A model generated the notes under the pieces. It saw only the letters and a list, made by a program, of their open reading frames with translations. It had not been told where the DNA came from and made no database searches. The position numbers and the translations under genes were made by a program. From Penium margaritaceum (Eukaryota; Streptophyta; Zygnematophyceae; Desmidiales; Peniaceae): a stretch of DNA of 49,857 nucleotides. Below are positions 33,149 to 43,801 of this stretch, one piece after another (position 1 is the stretch's first letter; every line of letters starts with the position of its first letter). Location: positions 8,670 to 58,526 of the forward strand of contig SZWC01009532.1 in assembly GCA_023375785.1 (NCBI GenBank). The letters run 5' to 3'.

Positions 33149-34004
33149 AGACCCCTCTCGCTGAGCTGTGCCGCAGAGACGCAGCATCGGCAGCAGCAGT
33201 GAGAGTGACCGCCACCGCCACACCTTAGGACCCATTGCAGCCGACGTTAGCAGCCGCGACGTCACCACGCAATCACCACATCCGTAGCAAGAGGAGTTGC
33301 GGTATTGACGAGATCCAGTAGCCACGTCAGTCAGCAGTAGCAGCACCGGGTGGGAACAGCAGCTGTGTCTGGCTGCCAGCCTGTACACACAAAAAAAGGA
33401 GTAGCAGCTCGTAGCAGCAGCTTGCAGCGGTGGCTACGAGCAGTGGCAGCACGTAGCGGCGGTAGCAGCTTGTAGCAGCGAGCAGCAACAGCGGAAGTAG
33501 CAGCAGCACAGCAGCAGCATTGTAGCTGCTGCAACGACAGCAGTAGCACTACAACAGTGGTAGCGGCTATAGCAGCGTAGCAACAGTTGCAACGGACGTA
33601 ACAGCGGCAGACCCGCCACAACAGTTGCGCCGGGCTTGCGCGGCACTGCTGATGCATAGTAGTGTTACGCAGCGGTACTGTGCAGCTGCACAGAAACTAC
33701 ACACCACTACGCAACACTGCGTAGGCATGCGTAGTCCCTGTGCAACCGCGAGCAGGGGGCAACGAGGTCATCCCCACAGGTCACGCGGAGTTCGCATGAC
33801 CTAAAAAATGCTAGCGTAAAATACGCTAGCATAAAAAACACCAGCTTTTTCGCTAGCGTAAAATGCTGACATCATCATCGGTTGTGCTGATGTCAGCAAC
33901 TTCGAGGTCAAACGTCATTTTTTTAACGTTTCAACTTCTCGAGAAACGCTGTCAGTTTCTTGTTCAGAGCATTTTTTACGTTCAACCCCATACTGAGCAT
34001 TGCG
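33149..34004 (+). other. Leader of element D
   Basis: A CAG/TAG-rich stretch (33180-33650) is followed by a perfect hairpin at 33808-33832 and an inverted pair TGCTGACATCA / TGATGTCAGCA at 33864-33898. No protein is supported. The layout parallels the leader of F. Confidence 0.8.
33808..33832 (+). repeat. Perfect 11-bp hairpin in the leader of D
   Basis: ATGCTAGCGTA and TACGCTAGCAT are exact complements around a 3-base AAA loop. Element F has related GCTAGC repeats at 43584-43652. A role in RNA packaging or dimerisation is conjecture. Confidence 0.85.
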
Positions 34005-35640
34005 ATGGCGCCGGTCCGTGACAAGGGCAAAGGGCTAGTTGACCCCTCCTCTTCCTCTTCGGGTGTTATGAGTCCACGGTTGTAGTCTCTCACGATCGAT
34101 GAGCTTCGTCGGTCGCAGGACGAGATGCCCTGGCAGCACCAGCGGGAGTCCGACGCGTTGCAGGAGATCACGGAGTTACTACGGGGACGTTCGGGGGCCT
34201 CACAACAGCCACCTGTAGGATCTACTGGAGCTGCACCATGTGCTCAACAGTCTACACCCTACATAGCACCGCGGCTTCTGCACCACTAATCACAGGTTGA
34301 CTCTTGGGATGAGGAGGAGACAGAGGATGACTCACGCGGGCACGAGCTTCGTATGCTTGAGGAGCGCATCCGTGAGTTATGACTGGGTTCACAGCCTGTC
34401 ACTCTGCCATCTTCTCGCCGTCAGGATCAGCCACGTCGTTCAGCAGCGTTCACTTCTGGTGGCGTTTCCCTCACAAGTGGGCTCCCCATACCCTGTCCAC
34501 CGTCTCCCAAGCCTGAGGTTTCCCTCCCCACGGAGTGGCGACCAAAGGACTTTGAGAGACCTCCACCCCGTTACGATAGCGACAAGGGCTTCGATTGCTG
34601 GGAGACCTTATTTCAGGTGTGGGCCGATTCTGAGGGTGTTTGGCCCTACGACCACAGCCAGTACCAGACCCGCGACGCTCACTAGGTCCAGACAGCAGCG
34701 AGAACAATGCGCGGTCTCCATTACGCCATGTCGCGGGAGATTGTGGTCCACTTCTGACCCTTCCTCGGTGAGACCGGGACCGGGACTGGAGCAGATCCGC
34801 GTCAAGGTTGGGAGCTGGCCCTGACACTTCTCGTTGTGGAGATCCATGCCACGAGGGTTGCCCGACTCCGTGAGTTTCACTCCCTCCGTCAGGGTCCCAC
34901 GGAGCTTGCAGCTGACTACTGGAGGTACGCGATGCGTCTTTACATGCACCTTGGGACCGGTGGCGGGACGCAGTTGTGGGCACTCGACACCATCATGATG
35001 GGGGCCCATTTGGACCACGTGAAGCTCTTTACGTGCTTCGACCGTGTGGCTCTCTCTGAGTTGTCGGAGTCACTACAGCTGCTCCTTGGGCCCATCTCTA
35101 CTTCATTCAGGCCACATCGGCTCATGAGGCTGCCATCGCTCATCAGCAGAGTCCACTCAGGGCGTTAGAGCGGCCGCACGGGGAAAGAAGGGGAAGAAGC
35201 GACACAGGAAGGGACAGCAATAGCAGCAGCAACCGGCGAGTAGTGGCAGTGGACGTTCTGTCCACTGCTACAACTATGGAGGCGCTCACCGCTACACGGA
35301 GTGTGAGCAGCCCCTTGACAGGACTCGGATCATGCGCGACCTTCAGGCAGCACACACGCAACAGATGTCCTCGAGTGACACATGGACAGGGCACGTCGTG
35401 ACCACATCTGCAGCAGATGCATCCGTTTCACCAGGCAGCAATGGTGATGTGGACCCTCGGGATCGCACGATCGTGGAGCTCCGACAGCTGCTGGCACTTC
35501 GTACTCAGGGAGGTGCGAGTGTGCTGTCACAGCCGAGTGGTCCCGAGACAGCTTGTCTTACTTCGTCTGTTGCCTGTGATAATGCTTGTGGTGGGACTCA
35601 GTTGGCTTGGAATGAGGATGGACCTAACAATACCGACTGA
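34005..35640 (+). pseudogene. gag: gag of element D, broken
   Basis: The ATG at 34005 begins MAPVRDKGKGL, matching F at 43802. The UBN2-type region has FDCWETLFQVWADSEGVW (near 34590), and ADYWRYAMRLYMHLG near 34911. A zinc knuckle remnant reads CYNYGGAHRYTEC near 35268 with the second Cys replaced by Tyr. In-frame stops (e.g. TAG at 34084 and TGA at 34757) and a frame change between 35160 and 35330 break it. At 35344 it has the CAG (LQAAHT) that is TAG in F. Confidence 0.85.
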
Positions 35641-36444
35641 CTTGACGAGTCACAGATCCGTGATGTCCGTCATTGTCCTGAGTCCTCTGCTAAGCATCCA
35701 GCAAAGGCAGAGTGTTCTGTGGCATGTTTCTCAGAATCAACAACTGGTCATGAGCCGAGTGGCACCTGGATTATTGACTCTGGTGCCACCCATCACAATA
35801 CCTGTCATCATAGTGACTTTGTTGTGCTCGGTCCCGTTGCGTCCGTTCGGTCCATTCGCACAGGGTCTGGTCAGTCATTGCCTGTGCAGTGAGTTGGGGT
35901 TGTGTGGTTTGGTGGTCAGTCTGGCCCCTTGTACATTTCTGATGTGCTCTTTGTCCCTGCTCTTGAGCTCAGCCAGCTCTCTGTTCGTGCATGCACCAGG
36001 ATGGGTCTCACCATTTAGCACTCAACTGACTTTGCCACAGTGACTGCTCTCGACACATGCGCCATTGTGCTGTGTGCCTCTGTTGTTGATGACCTGTATC
36101 GTGTGTCTCGTTGCATTCCCTCTATTTCTTATCCCCCTCTCTCTTCGGCGCGTGTGTTTGTCACTGGTGTTCTCTCCCTTGAGCAGCAGCGCTTGTTACA
36201 TCGTCGCCTCTGCCATGTGAGCTCGGACACTGTGTCCAAGCTCATTCGAACTCAGCCAGCCCTCAGTCTTGACGTCGCTTCTTTTGAGAAGCCGCCTAAG
36301 ACCGACTGTCTTTTTTGTGCCCAGGGTAAGATGCATCGTTGCTCTTACCCTGACTCCTCCTCCCGGACACTGCACCCACTATAGTTGGTCCACTCGGACC
36401 TTCTCGGTCCTCTCCCAGACGTCCCTCTCTGATCGGAGTCGATA
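35641..36444 (+). pseudogene. Element D protease and pre-integrase region
   Basis: PR reads GTWIIDSGATHHNTC at 35761-35805 with DSG intact. A TGA near 35890 interrupts. The pre-integrase zinc region has LLHRRLCHVSSD and CLFCAQGKMHR. The first integrase Asp is present (HSDLLGPLP). An indel near 36425 and then a MITE at 36445 interrupt the core. Confidence 0.87.
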
Positions 36445-36926
36445 CCCTACTGATCTTTAATTTCGATATTAAATATTTTTTATATGAATCTGTTCAACGA
36501 AAATGATTTTTTGTCGAATTACTTAGGTGCCACCTAAATAATTTCTTTTGGGCAAGTTTTCTGAAATTTGTTTTTTGAGCCCTGGGTTCACTCTTGTGAC
36601 CGTTACTATGTGTGCCATGACCATGTTTTCCTGTCAATTTTTGCTCGCATCCGGCTCAAACACCCGAATTGCGAGCTTAAAATGAGTGACGCGCATCTCT
36701 AACAAGGCGGATTTCCACGAGAATCGGAAAGCTACATCGTCAGACAGGCCTTGCTCGACGCCGCTGTCCGAAGTGAAGGTGTCGAACACTGCCATCGTCA
36801 AATTTAGGGATCACCTTTTTTTGTTGGATGAAAATTAAGGACCCACCTAAATAACTGTATGACCTAAACCCATGAACGAATGTAAACATCACGTAAATTG
36901 CAAATTTGAAAAAATCAAAATTAGTG
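36445..36926. mobile_element. 482-bp TA-flanked MITE inside integrase of D
   Basis: A+T-rich insert flanked by TA at 36443-36444 and 36927-36928, as for Tc1/mariner-type elements. Its ends are weak inverted repeats (CCCTACTGATC at the left, reverse-complemented CACTAATTTTG at the right; about 14 of 22 match). Removing it with one TA restores the local YVLTLTDDF frame shared with F. A related pair, CCACCTAAATAA, sits at 36528 and 36842 in direct orientation. It has no coding capacity. Confidence 0.82.
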
Positions 36927-36928
36927 TA

Positions 36929-38029
36929 TGTTCTCACCCTGACCGATGACTTCACCCGGATGTCGTGGGTCTACAGCCTCTTCCACAAGAGCGATGCCGC
37001 GCTGGCGGTCCGCCAATGGCTTGTGATGGCTGAGCATCAGTCTCGTCACATGCTGTACACGTTTCGCTCGGATCGTGGTGCCGAGTTCTTATGCAAGATG
37101 GATGCCTACTTTGCCGAGCACGGTATCTTTCACCAGCTTTCCGCCCTTGCTACACCACAGCAGAACGGTGTGTCTGAGCGTTGGAAGTGCACCATGGAGG
37201 ATGCAGTTCGCGCAATGCGGTCTAAGTGCGGTCTTCCGGAGTCCTTCGCCTTTGAGGGCTTCTCCTACATGAAGTGGGTCTGGAACCGCTTCCAGACCAT
37301 CTCACGCCGTACGAGTTGTGGTTCGGCCATCGTGCGGATCTCCGTCTCGCCTGCGTTTGGGGGTCCCTCGCCTATGTCTGGTACACCGAGGACCAGCAGG
37401 GGTCCACGGTCTCACCTCGGAGATGCATGTGTACCTTCCTTGGCATCTCCTCGCGGTCAAAGGTCTGGCGCTTTTGGGACCCTGCTCGCCATCGCATTGT
37501 CGAGTCTCAAGATGCTCTCTTCTTTGAGGCTCTTACCTACCGCGACTTGTCCAACATTCTGTCGCTGGCCGCTGACCACGTTCCTAGTTGTGTGGCCTCC
37601 CGGTGGATGGGAGAGTCTAGTCCTGCGGATGGGTCCGTCTGGGCCTCCTCACCTGTGGTCCGGTCTCCGGCTGCTGACGATCCGGCCATCGTGGCTAGGG
37701 GTCCAGTAGCCTCATCCGTTCCCTCTGGCACACCCAATCCCGTGCCGGTGTCAGACCCTTTTGGCACACCTGATCCTGTGCCAGTGTCAGACTCCTTTGG
37801 CACACCTGATCGCGTGCCGGTGCCAGACCCCTCTGGCACACCCGATCTTGTGCCGGTGTTAGACCCCTCTGGCACACCCGATCCCGTGCCAGTGTCGGTC
37901 CCCTCTGCCACACCTAATTCCGTACAAGCATCAGGTTCCTCTGGTACACCTGATACCGTGCCAGTGTTAGTCCACTCTGTCACACCCACCACCGTGCATG
38001 CACCTATGTCCCCTACGGCTCTGGCTTAG
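36929..38029 (+). pseudogene. Element D integrase core and linker
   Basis: VLTLTDDFTRMSWVYSL opens the core. The second Asp (RSDRGAEF) and the Glu (NGVSERW) are present, so with HSD upstream the triad is complete apart from the MITE. A frame change near 37290 leads to ELWFGHRADLRLACVWG and WRFWDPARHRIVES. A 36-bp minisatellite closes the linker before TAG at 38027. Confidence 0.88.
37728..37990 (+). repeat. 36-bp minisatellite in the IN/RT linker of D
   Basis: About seven units encode 12-mers of the type SGTPDPVPVSDP. The motif is unlike that of A and B (PAAPVAPASPSE) but has the same length and the same location. Confidence 0.88.
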
Positions 38030-38104
38030 TAGCCTTCCCCGCAGCGTGAGGTGAGCGCCTCAGCATCGGGCTACTCTCGTGAGTCCGGTGGTCGTCTTTG
38101 ACCA

Positions 38105-39572
38105 TTGGCCTCTAGGGCTCAGCGGACTGTTGACTCAGTGCCCAGGCGCTTGACTCGTAGTGTTCAGAGTGGCGAGCCTGGCACAAAGGCACTTGGCTTG
38201 AGTGTCCAAACAGACTACACTGAGGTGCATTTAGCATGTCCTGTCGGCCACGAGTTGGCCGCTTGCGATGCCGCAGCCGACCTTGTCGTGGTCAGACCGA
38301 GTCCGGAGGCGTGTGTCTTAGCCACCCGGAGCACTCTCTCGACGTCGCCTGCTCCAGGCACGTTGGAGGAGGCACTCTCAGCTCACAATGCAGACTTGTG
38401 GCGTGCTACTGAGAGCCATCCGTGAGCACGGTGTCTATGAGTTTGTCGACCTCCTGCCTGGGCGGAAGGCTGTATAGGCAAAGTGGGTCTTTCACAAGAA
38501 GGTGAAGCCTGATGGCACAGTGGATCGCTACAAGGCTCGCTTGACGGCCAAGGGGTTCTTGCAAGTTGAGGGAGTAGATTTCACTGACACCTTCGCACCC
38601 GTTGGCCGCATGACCACCGCTCTCACTTTGTTCGAGGTAAATTCTCACCACGACTAGAAGTTGTACCAGATGGAAGTGAACAACGTGTTCCTCCATGGCA
38701 CCTTAGAGGAGGAGATCTACATGGTCCAACCACCTGGATTCGAGGTCGGTGACAAGGTCTGGCGCTTGCACAAGGCCTTGTACAGCCTGAAACAGTCACC
38801 CAAGTGCTGGAACTTGGAGATCACTGGCACACTGATATGTGCCGGTTACGTGCAGAGTGACGCTGACCCGTCCCTCTTTCTCAGACGGTCTCTCCCCCAA
38901 GTCTCCCGTAGACCTGGGGGAAACAGTGGACGTGACCCTGTACTTGAGCCTGATTGGCTCTTTGATGTACTTGGCTACTACCACACGACCTGACATTGCC
39001 TTCGCCGGAAACCTCTTTGCACAGTCTTCCCAGTGTCCTCGGGCAAGAGCCCTTCACGCGGATGTGTGAGTGGTGCGGTACGTGGTGTCCACACCGTACC
39101 TCGGACTCTGCTTGCGACGGTAGTGTTTGGTGGTAGTCGGCGGCTGCACAAGTAGTGACTGGACGTGGAGCCCTGATGGTCGTGTTCCTGTTTGGTGGCA
39201 CCTCTGTGTCGTATCACACGTAGCTCATCAGAGGCTGAGTATGTTGCTCTGGGGGCTGGGGCTGCTGAGGCGGTGTGGCTCCAGCGTCAATTTTGTGAGT
39301 TGTGTCAATCTGTGCCTTGCATCATTCTGCACTGTAACAACCAGAGTGCTCTTGCCATTGCAAAGAACTCTGGTGTGTTTCATCCACGCACGAAGCACAT
39401 TGCTGTTGAGCATCACTTTGTGCATGATCTTGTGGAGCGACAGGTGATCTCCGTCATCTGGGTCAGCACAGACATGCAGCGGGCTGACTCCTTCACCAAG
39501 GCACTTGCGCGCGGAAACTTCATGGTGGCCATTCCTTCTGTCGGGCTACGCCCCTTGCGTGAGAGTGGCTAA
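38105..39572 (+). pseudogene. Element D RT with core deletion, and RNase H
   Basis: RT starts near 38430 with VYEFVDLLPGRKAV and contains KLYQMEVNNVFLHGTL and GFEVGDKVWRL. After DPSLFLR at about 38880 it jumps to LGETVDVTLYLSLIGSLMYLATTTRPD. Against F about 290 bases holding YVDD are missing. RNase H continues with SSSEAEYVALGAG, NNQSALAIAKNSG and ADSFTKALARG to a stop at 39570. No polymerase activity is possible. Confidence 0.9.
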
Positions 39573-39660
39573 GAGTGGGGTGTGTGAGCATGGACTGTTG
39601 AGCATCTTGTTGCGCACCTGAGTCAGTTCTGCATGTGTATGGACATGCGTACCATTGGGT

Positions 39661-39670
39661 CATGGGGGAG
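39661..39670 (+). other. Polypurine tract of element D
   Basis: CATGGGGGAG directly precedes the TGTTG of the 3' LTR. Confidence 0.92.
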
Positions 39671-40316
39671 TGTTGTGATGTGAGTTTTTACCGTCTGTTT
39701 TTACAGCTTACTATGACCACTCGGCCGTGTCCATGCTCGTGCAGATCCCTAATACGGGCCCAGCTGGCGCCGGAGCACCAACGGGTGGTGGCTCCATCCA
39801 CCAGCAGCCGCGAGACGGCTGCCACGATGTCCCAAGTGCTTGCTGGGGTGCTCTGCAGTTTTTCTACAGACGCTAGATTTTTCTCGGTGGACTGGCTCTT
39901 GAGCCTGATTTACATGTTTTGCATTGTCTGTCCACTGATAGATGTCGGATTTGTGTGTGTGACCAGTCATAGCGTCTGACTCGATATTCTGCATCTCTAG
40001 GTTCATACGGTGTTGCGTTAGGATGCCTGTGCGCACAGTTATAGCCAAAACAGTGGTTTTGAGCTCGTTTTAGGAAAAATTGACACTGCCGCGTGCGTCA
40101 CCTGCTGTGTGCCACGGCAGGTATTTATGATGTGTGCTTGTCATTTGTCATCTCTCTCTGCATTACTAAGCTATTAGAGCTTATGAGACTTTGTGTGTCT
40201 CCCTAGCATGTTCCTTGTTATTTCTTGCACCTGCTGGCTTGCTAGTGCGCCAGCTGACTGGACAGTGTCGCCACGTGAGCAACAGCAAGGTTAGGAAGCT
40301 TCCTAGCAATTTCTCA
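39671..40316 (+). repeat. 3' LTR of element D
   Basis: 646 bp, collinear with the 5' LTR. It carries the near-terminal palindrome TAGGAAGCTTCCTA at 40292-40305 and ends TTTCTCA, followed by the duplicated CTGGG. Confidence 0.95.
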
Positions 40317-40613
40317 CTGGGACCCAAGACAAGAGATGACGCTACAAGTACATCGGTGCGTTCAGATCTGGCACAGGACACATGCGGGCAGCATCTGCAG
40401 AGGTAGTGACTGCCAGCAGCATGAATGTTGTGGAGGTCTACCGATGGAGCTGAGGGAAGAGGCTCCAGCAAGACCCGTGCAGACCTCAGCGTACGTTGGT
40501 TCCACCGGATGATGTCCTAGCAGCATCCCGTCTCACTGTCAGCCATATGCACGTCGATGTATAGAAGCCGGGAGGACACAACACAGCGCAATGAGAGGTG
40601 CACTAAACCAAGA
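40317..40613 (-). repeat. 5' LTR of element C, U3-side piece
   Basis: On the minus strand it begins TCTTGGTTTAGTG (TGTTGG in A) and continues with CTCTCATTGCGCTGTG and TCCTCCCGGCTTCTATACATC, clearly family 1. The first 5 bases (CTGGG) are the duplicated target of D. Its start fixes the right end of element C at 40613. Confidence 0.9.
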
Positions 40614-40619
40614 GATGAA

Positions 40620-41270
40620 GTTGTCCGTGTGTTACGGTACACGGTCCCCACCCCCAATCGACATCGCCTTTGTCGTGAATGTCCTCGCACAGGTCGAACA
40701 CACTCAACACCAACTGCACCTTGATGCAGCCGTCTGTGTGTTCCAATACGTGGTTTCCACCCCACACGGAAGCCTCACATTCTGTCTTCAGCCGTCTGTG
40801 GTAGTCGTAGGCTACACTTGCAGCGATTGGGCGTAGAGCCCAGATGGGAAGAGCCGTAGTGGTTGGATTTTTCTCATCGGGGACACGACAGTGTCATGGC
40901 ATAGCGAGAAGCAAGGGAGTGTTGCACGGAGCACAGCAAAGGCAGCGCACATGGCTTTGGGTGCTGTTCCATGTGAGAGTGTGGCTCCGTCGCTTGTTGG
41001 GTGAGTTGCGTCAGCCGGTGTCGTCCATCACCTTGCACTCTGACAACGAGTGCCGCTGACATTGCCGACAATGATGGTGTCCACCATGCACGCACAAAGC
41101 ACATCAATGTTGAGTATCACTACGTATGTTCCTTGTTGTGTGAGGAAAACATTTACATCGTATGGGTCGAGATTGCGAAGTAGTTGGCTGACTTTTCACC
41201 AAGGCGTTGAAGTGCAACTCGTTCAAGAAGACTGTGAATATGGTCGGATTGCTGCCCTCAATGTGTGTGG
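40620..41270 (+). pseudogene. RNase H and RT end of remnant E
   Basis: The frame reads PIDIAFVVNVLAQ (RT end), YVVSTPHGSL, GYTCSDWA and then TAG, SGWIFLIGDTTVSW, STAKAAHMALG, SDNE and ITHINVEY-type segments through frame changes near 41045 and 41200, ending in SFKKTV. The Asp of GYTDSDW is Cys at one position. It most closely parallels A and B. Confidence 0.85.
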
Positions 41271-41413
41271 TGTGACTCTTCCGCTTGCATGTGTTTTTGA
41301 TACACATGTGATTTGTCTCCATTTGCTCATGTATTGAGTGTTGGACGGGGGAGCATGGGGGAGCATGACTTCTGTGTGTTCATGTGCACTGACGCCTTTG
41401 GATCATGGGGGAG

Positions 41414-42153
41414 TGTTGTTGTTTTGTCCGTGCACTGCCTCATTGACACCTACTGTGACCTCTCGGTTGGTGTACATGCTCGTACAGACAACTGTCTAGA
41501 TGGACGCAAATGCTAACGGGGCGCTGTTCGGTGGAGTGGACTTTTCGCCGTGAAGAAGAGCGTGTGGTTCTCCTCCTCGCTCTTCCGACACAACACCCTT
41601 ACACGACCAGCTCCATTGGCAGGAACTCTTAGCTGTCACGTCACCAGTAGTCATAGATACCTCTCAGGAGTAGTGCAGTCTGCACCCGAGTTCGGGCAGC
41701 CATAACTCCAAGTAGCTGTTTTTCTTGGTGATTCTGATTACACGACTGCGTTTGCAATGTGGTTATTATGGTATGGTCCAGTTTCTAGGAACAACGGACA
41801 ACGCCTGGGTTTTGCACTCTATGGTGTCTGGTAGGGCTCACCCAGGAAATTCTGCCAGACAGGATAATGCTAGGAATTTTCTGGTTGGCTGAGTTTATGA
41901 GTAACAAGCCTCACAGAGCTGAGGTGAGGCTAGAACTGGGAGGGGTCTCAGTTGGTTGCTTATTCTTCATTCATAATCAGTCATTACTTCTTTCCAACTC
42001 CTTTCTGGTGCAAACACTGGTTCGCGTACTTTTGAGTAACAAACCAGAGCGCTTTGTGCACCAGAGTAAGGGGCAGACTAAGCAACGAGCATGGGTTCCC
42101 GCACGCTGCATCAACAACACCACTACCCCAACCTGCACACTAGCTAGTTCCTT
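41414..42153 (+). repeat. 3' LTR of remnant E
   Basis: It starts TGTTG after CATGGGGGAG and ends near CTAGCTAGTTCC. Stretches such as GGGCAGCCATAACTC, GACTGCGTTTGCA and CGCACGCTGCATCAACA match A and B, but overall it is the most diverged family-1 LTR, suggesting a subfamily. It is not followed by (GA)n. Confidence 0.85.
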
Positions 42154-42326
42154 CTATAGGGATGTGAAAGATGAAGCTGAAACTGTTCAAGTAGTCATCG
42201 ACCACTGTAGCCTTCCTTCATGTGAGTGGCGTCAAGTCCACAGGTCACAAAGCTTACAACTCAACACTGGGTGCCGATGCATCGCTTCAGCCTAGTGAAG
42301 ACCATTGACATGGGGTTACTGATGAC
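42154..42326. other. Short spacer between E and F
   Basis: About 170 bases match none of the elements here and contain no convincing gene. This may be the original flank of E or host sequence. The five bases before F (ATGAC) are its expected left target duplicate, but the right copy is outside the window. Confidence 0.6.
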
Positions 42327-42971
42327 TGTTGTGATTTGTGACGTTCCTCTCGACCTGCACAGTTTACTGTGACCACTCGGCCGTACCCATGCTCGTGCAG
42401 ATCCCTGATGCGGACCCAAGTGGCACCAGGGCATCGTCTGGTGGTGGACTACCTGCTCGGAGCTGATGGATGGTCATCCTAGAGTCCTGGATGATGTCTG
42501 GGACCTTCTACAAATTTTCTTCAGCTTGTAGGATTTTATTGGTGGACTGGCCGTGGGCCCGATTTGCATGTCTTTGCATTGTGAGTCCCCCATTTGTTGC
42601 CGGATGCATGCATGTGACCAGTCGTAGCGTCCGGCTTGAGATTCTGCACGTGTAGGTTCAGACGATGTAGCGTTCTAACTTGTCTGTGCAGAGTTACGGC
42701 CAAAACAGTGGTTTTGGGCCGGTTTTAGGACAGACCTTGCACTGCCGCGTGCGGCACCTGCCGTGCGCCGCGGCAGGTACTTATGCTATGGACCTGTCAT
42801 TTGTCATTACTCCCTGCAAATGCTATTGAAGCATTCGGACACTTTGCCTTGTGTCCCCTAGCCAGACCCTTGTCGTTGTGTGCACGACTTGTGACTGTCG
42901 TCACTGTCTGACCAGGCACTGACGCCTAGTCAGCGGCAATATCGCTAGGAAGCTTCCACGCATTTTTCTCA
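42327..42971 (+). repeat. 5' LTR of element F
   Basis: From TGTTGTGATTTG to TTTCTCA. It includes CCAAAACAGTGGTTTTGG (42702) and the pair ACCTGCCG / CGGCAGGT flanking a short spacer (42758-42779) just upstream of an ACTTATG TATA-like site. These palindromes are shared with G and partly with D. Confidence 0.94.
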
Positions 42972-42984
42972 TGGTATGAGAGCG
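42972..42984 (+). other. Primer-binding site of element F
   Basis: TGGTATGAGAGCG starts at the LTR end and differs from TGGTATCAGAGC by one base. Confidence 0.9.
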
Positions 42985-43801
42985 CCGAGACCCCTCTCAC
43001 TGACCTGTGCCACAGAGACGCAACACCAGTAGCAGCAGTGAGAGTCACCGCCGCCGCCGTATCCTAGGCCTCGTTGTAGCCGTTTTCAACAACGACATCA
43101 TCACTCAGTCCCCACCACCACATCGGGTGAGCTGCGGCATTTACTAGCTCCAGCAGCAACAGCAGCACCACCACCATCGGGTGAAAGCAGCAGCCATGTG
43201 TGGTTGCCAACCTGTACATACAAAAAAAAGGGAGTAGCAGCTCGCAGCAGCAGCTTGCGGTAGCGCCTGCAAGCACTGATAGCGCATAGCGGTAGCAACA
43301 GCTCGCAGCAGCGGCGGCATCAGCAGCCGCGAGCAGCAACAGCAGCGTAGCAGCAGCACCGGAAGCAGTAGCAGCACAGCAGTATTGCAGCTGCTGCAGC
43401 GACTGCAGCGTAGCAGCAGCAAAGCAGCAACAGCGGAAGCAGCAGCTGCTGCGCAGATTTCGCTCTGCAGAAAAACTGCGCAGTCCCTGCGCAGCCGCGA
43501 GTAGGGGATGACGAGGTCACCCCCACCGTTCACGTGGAGTTTGCGTGACCATCCAAAAAACAAAGAAAAAAAAACAAAAAGAACGCTAGCATTTTTTACG
43601 CTAGCGTATTCTACGCCAGAAAAAAGAACGCTAGTGTTTTTTCCGCTAGCGTAAGAAATGCTGACGTCATTATCGGTTGTGCTGATGTCAGCAATTTTGG
43701 GGTCAAAATGTCAATTTTTTAAATGTTTCAACTCACCAAGAAATACTGTTGGTTTCTCGTTCGGAGGATTTTTGTTGTTCGGCCCCATACTGAGCGTTGA
43801 T
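42985..43801 (+). other. Leader of element F
   Basis: CAG-rich from 43020 to 43450. GCTAGC-containing repeats (43584-43652) are then followed by the inverted pair TGCTGACGTCA / TGATGTCAGCA at 43659-43693, and by gag. No protein is supported. Confidence 0.8.

Larger units (their letters stand above)
32498..40316 (+). mobile_element. Copia element D (family 2), full length, inside the LTR of C
   Basis: This 7.8-kb copia element has LTRs of about 640 bp starting TGTTGTGATG and ending TTCTCA. A perfect 5-bp duplication, CTGGG, occurs at 32493-32497 and 40317-40321. Removing D and one copy rejoins C's LTR. It contains a MITE in integrase and has lost the RT catalytic region, so it is a dead copy. 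It is younger than C, which it interrupts, and older than its own MITE. Confidence 0.97.
18735..40613 (-). mobile_element. Copia element C (family 1-like), minus strand, split by three insertions
   Basis: Read right to left: family-1-like LTR (40613 down to 40317, then 32497 to 32001), primer site, leader, gag (28709 to about 26508), PR, IN, RT and RNase H (to about 18900). Insertions divide it: element D within the LTR, a phased-repeat element within the leader and a hAT element between gag and PR. Removing the hAT and one duplication copy rejoins an open frame, which shows gag and PR belong together. The pol part is diverged and lacks the pre-integrase and early integrase segments. Confidence 0.8.
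40614..42153 (+). mobile_element. Copia remnant E (family 1), 3' end only
   Basis: A plus-strand piece holding the end of RT, RNase H, a polypurine tract and a 3' LTR. Its 5' part is cut off exactly where element C begins, so C probably inserted into E, but the missing half is not found at the left of C. Confidence 0.85.
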
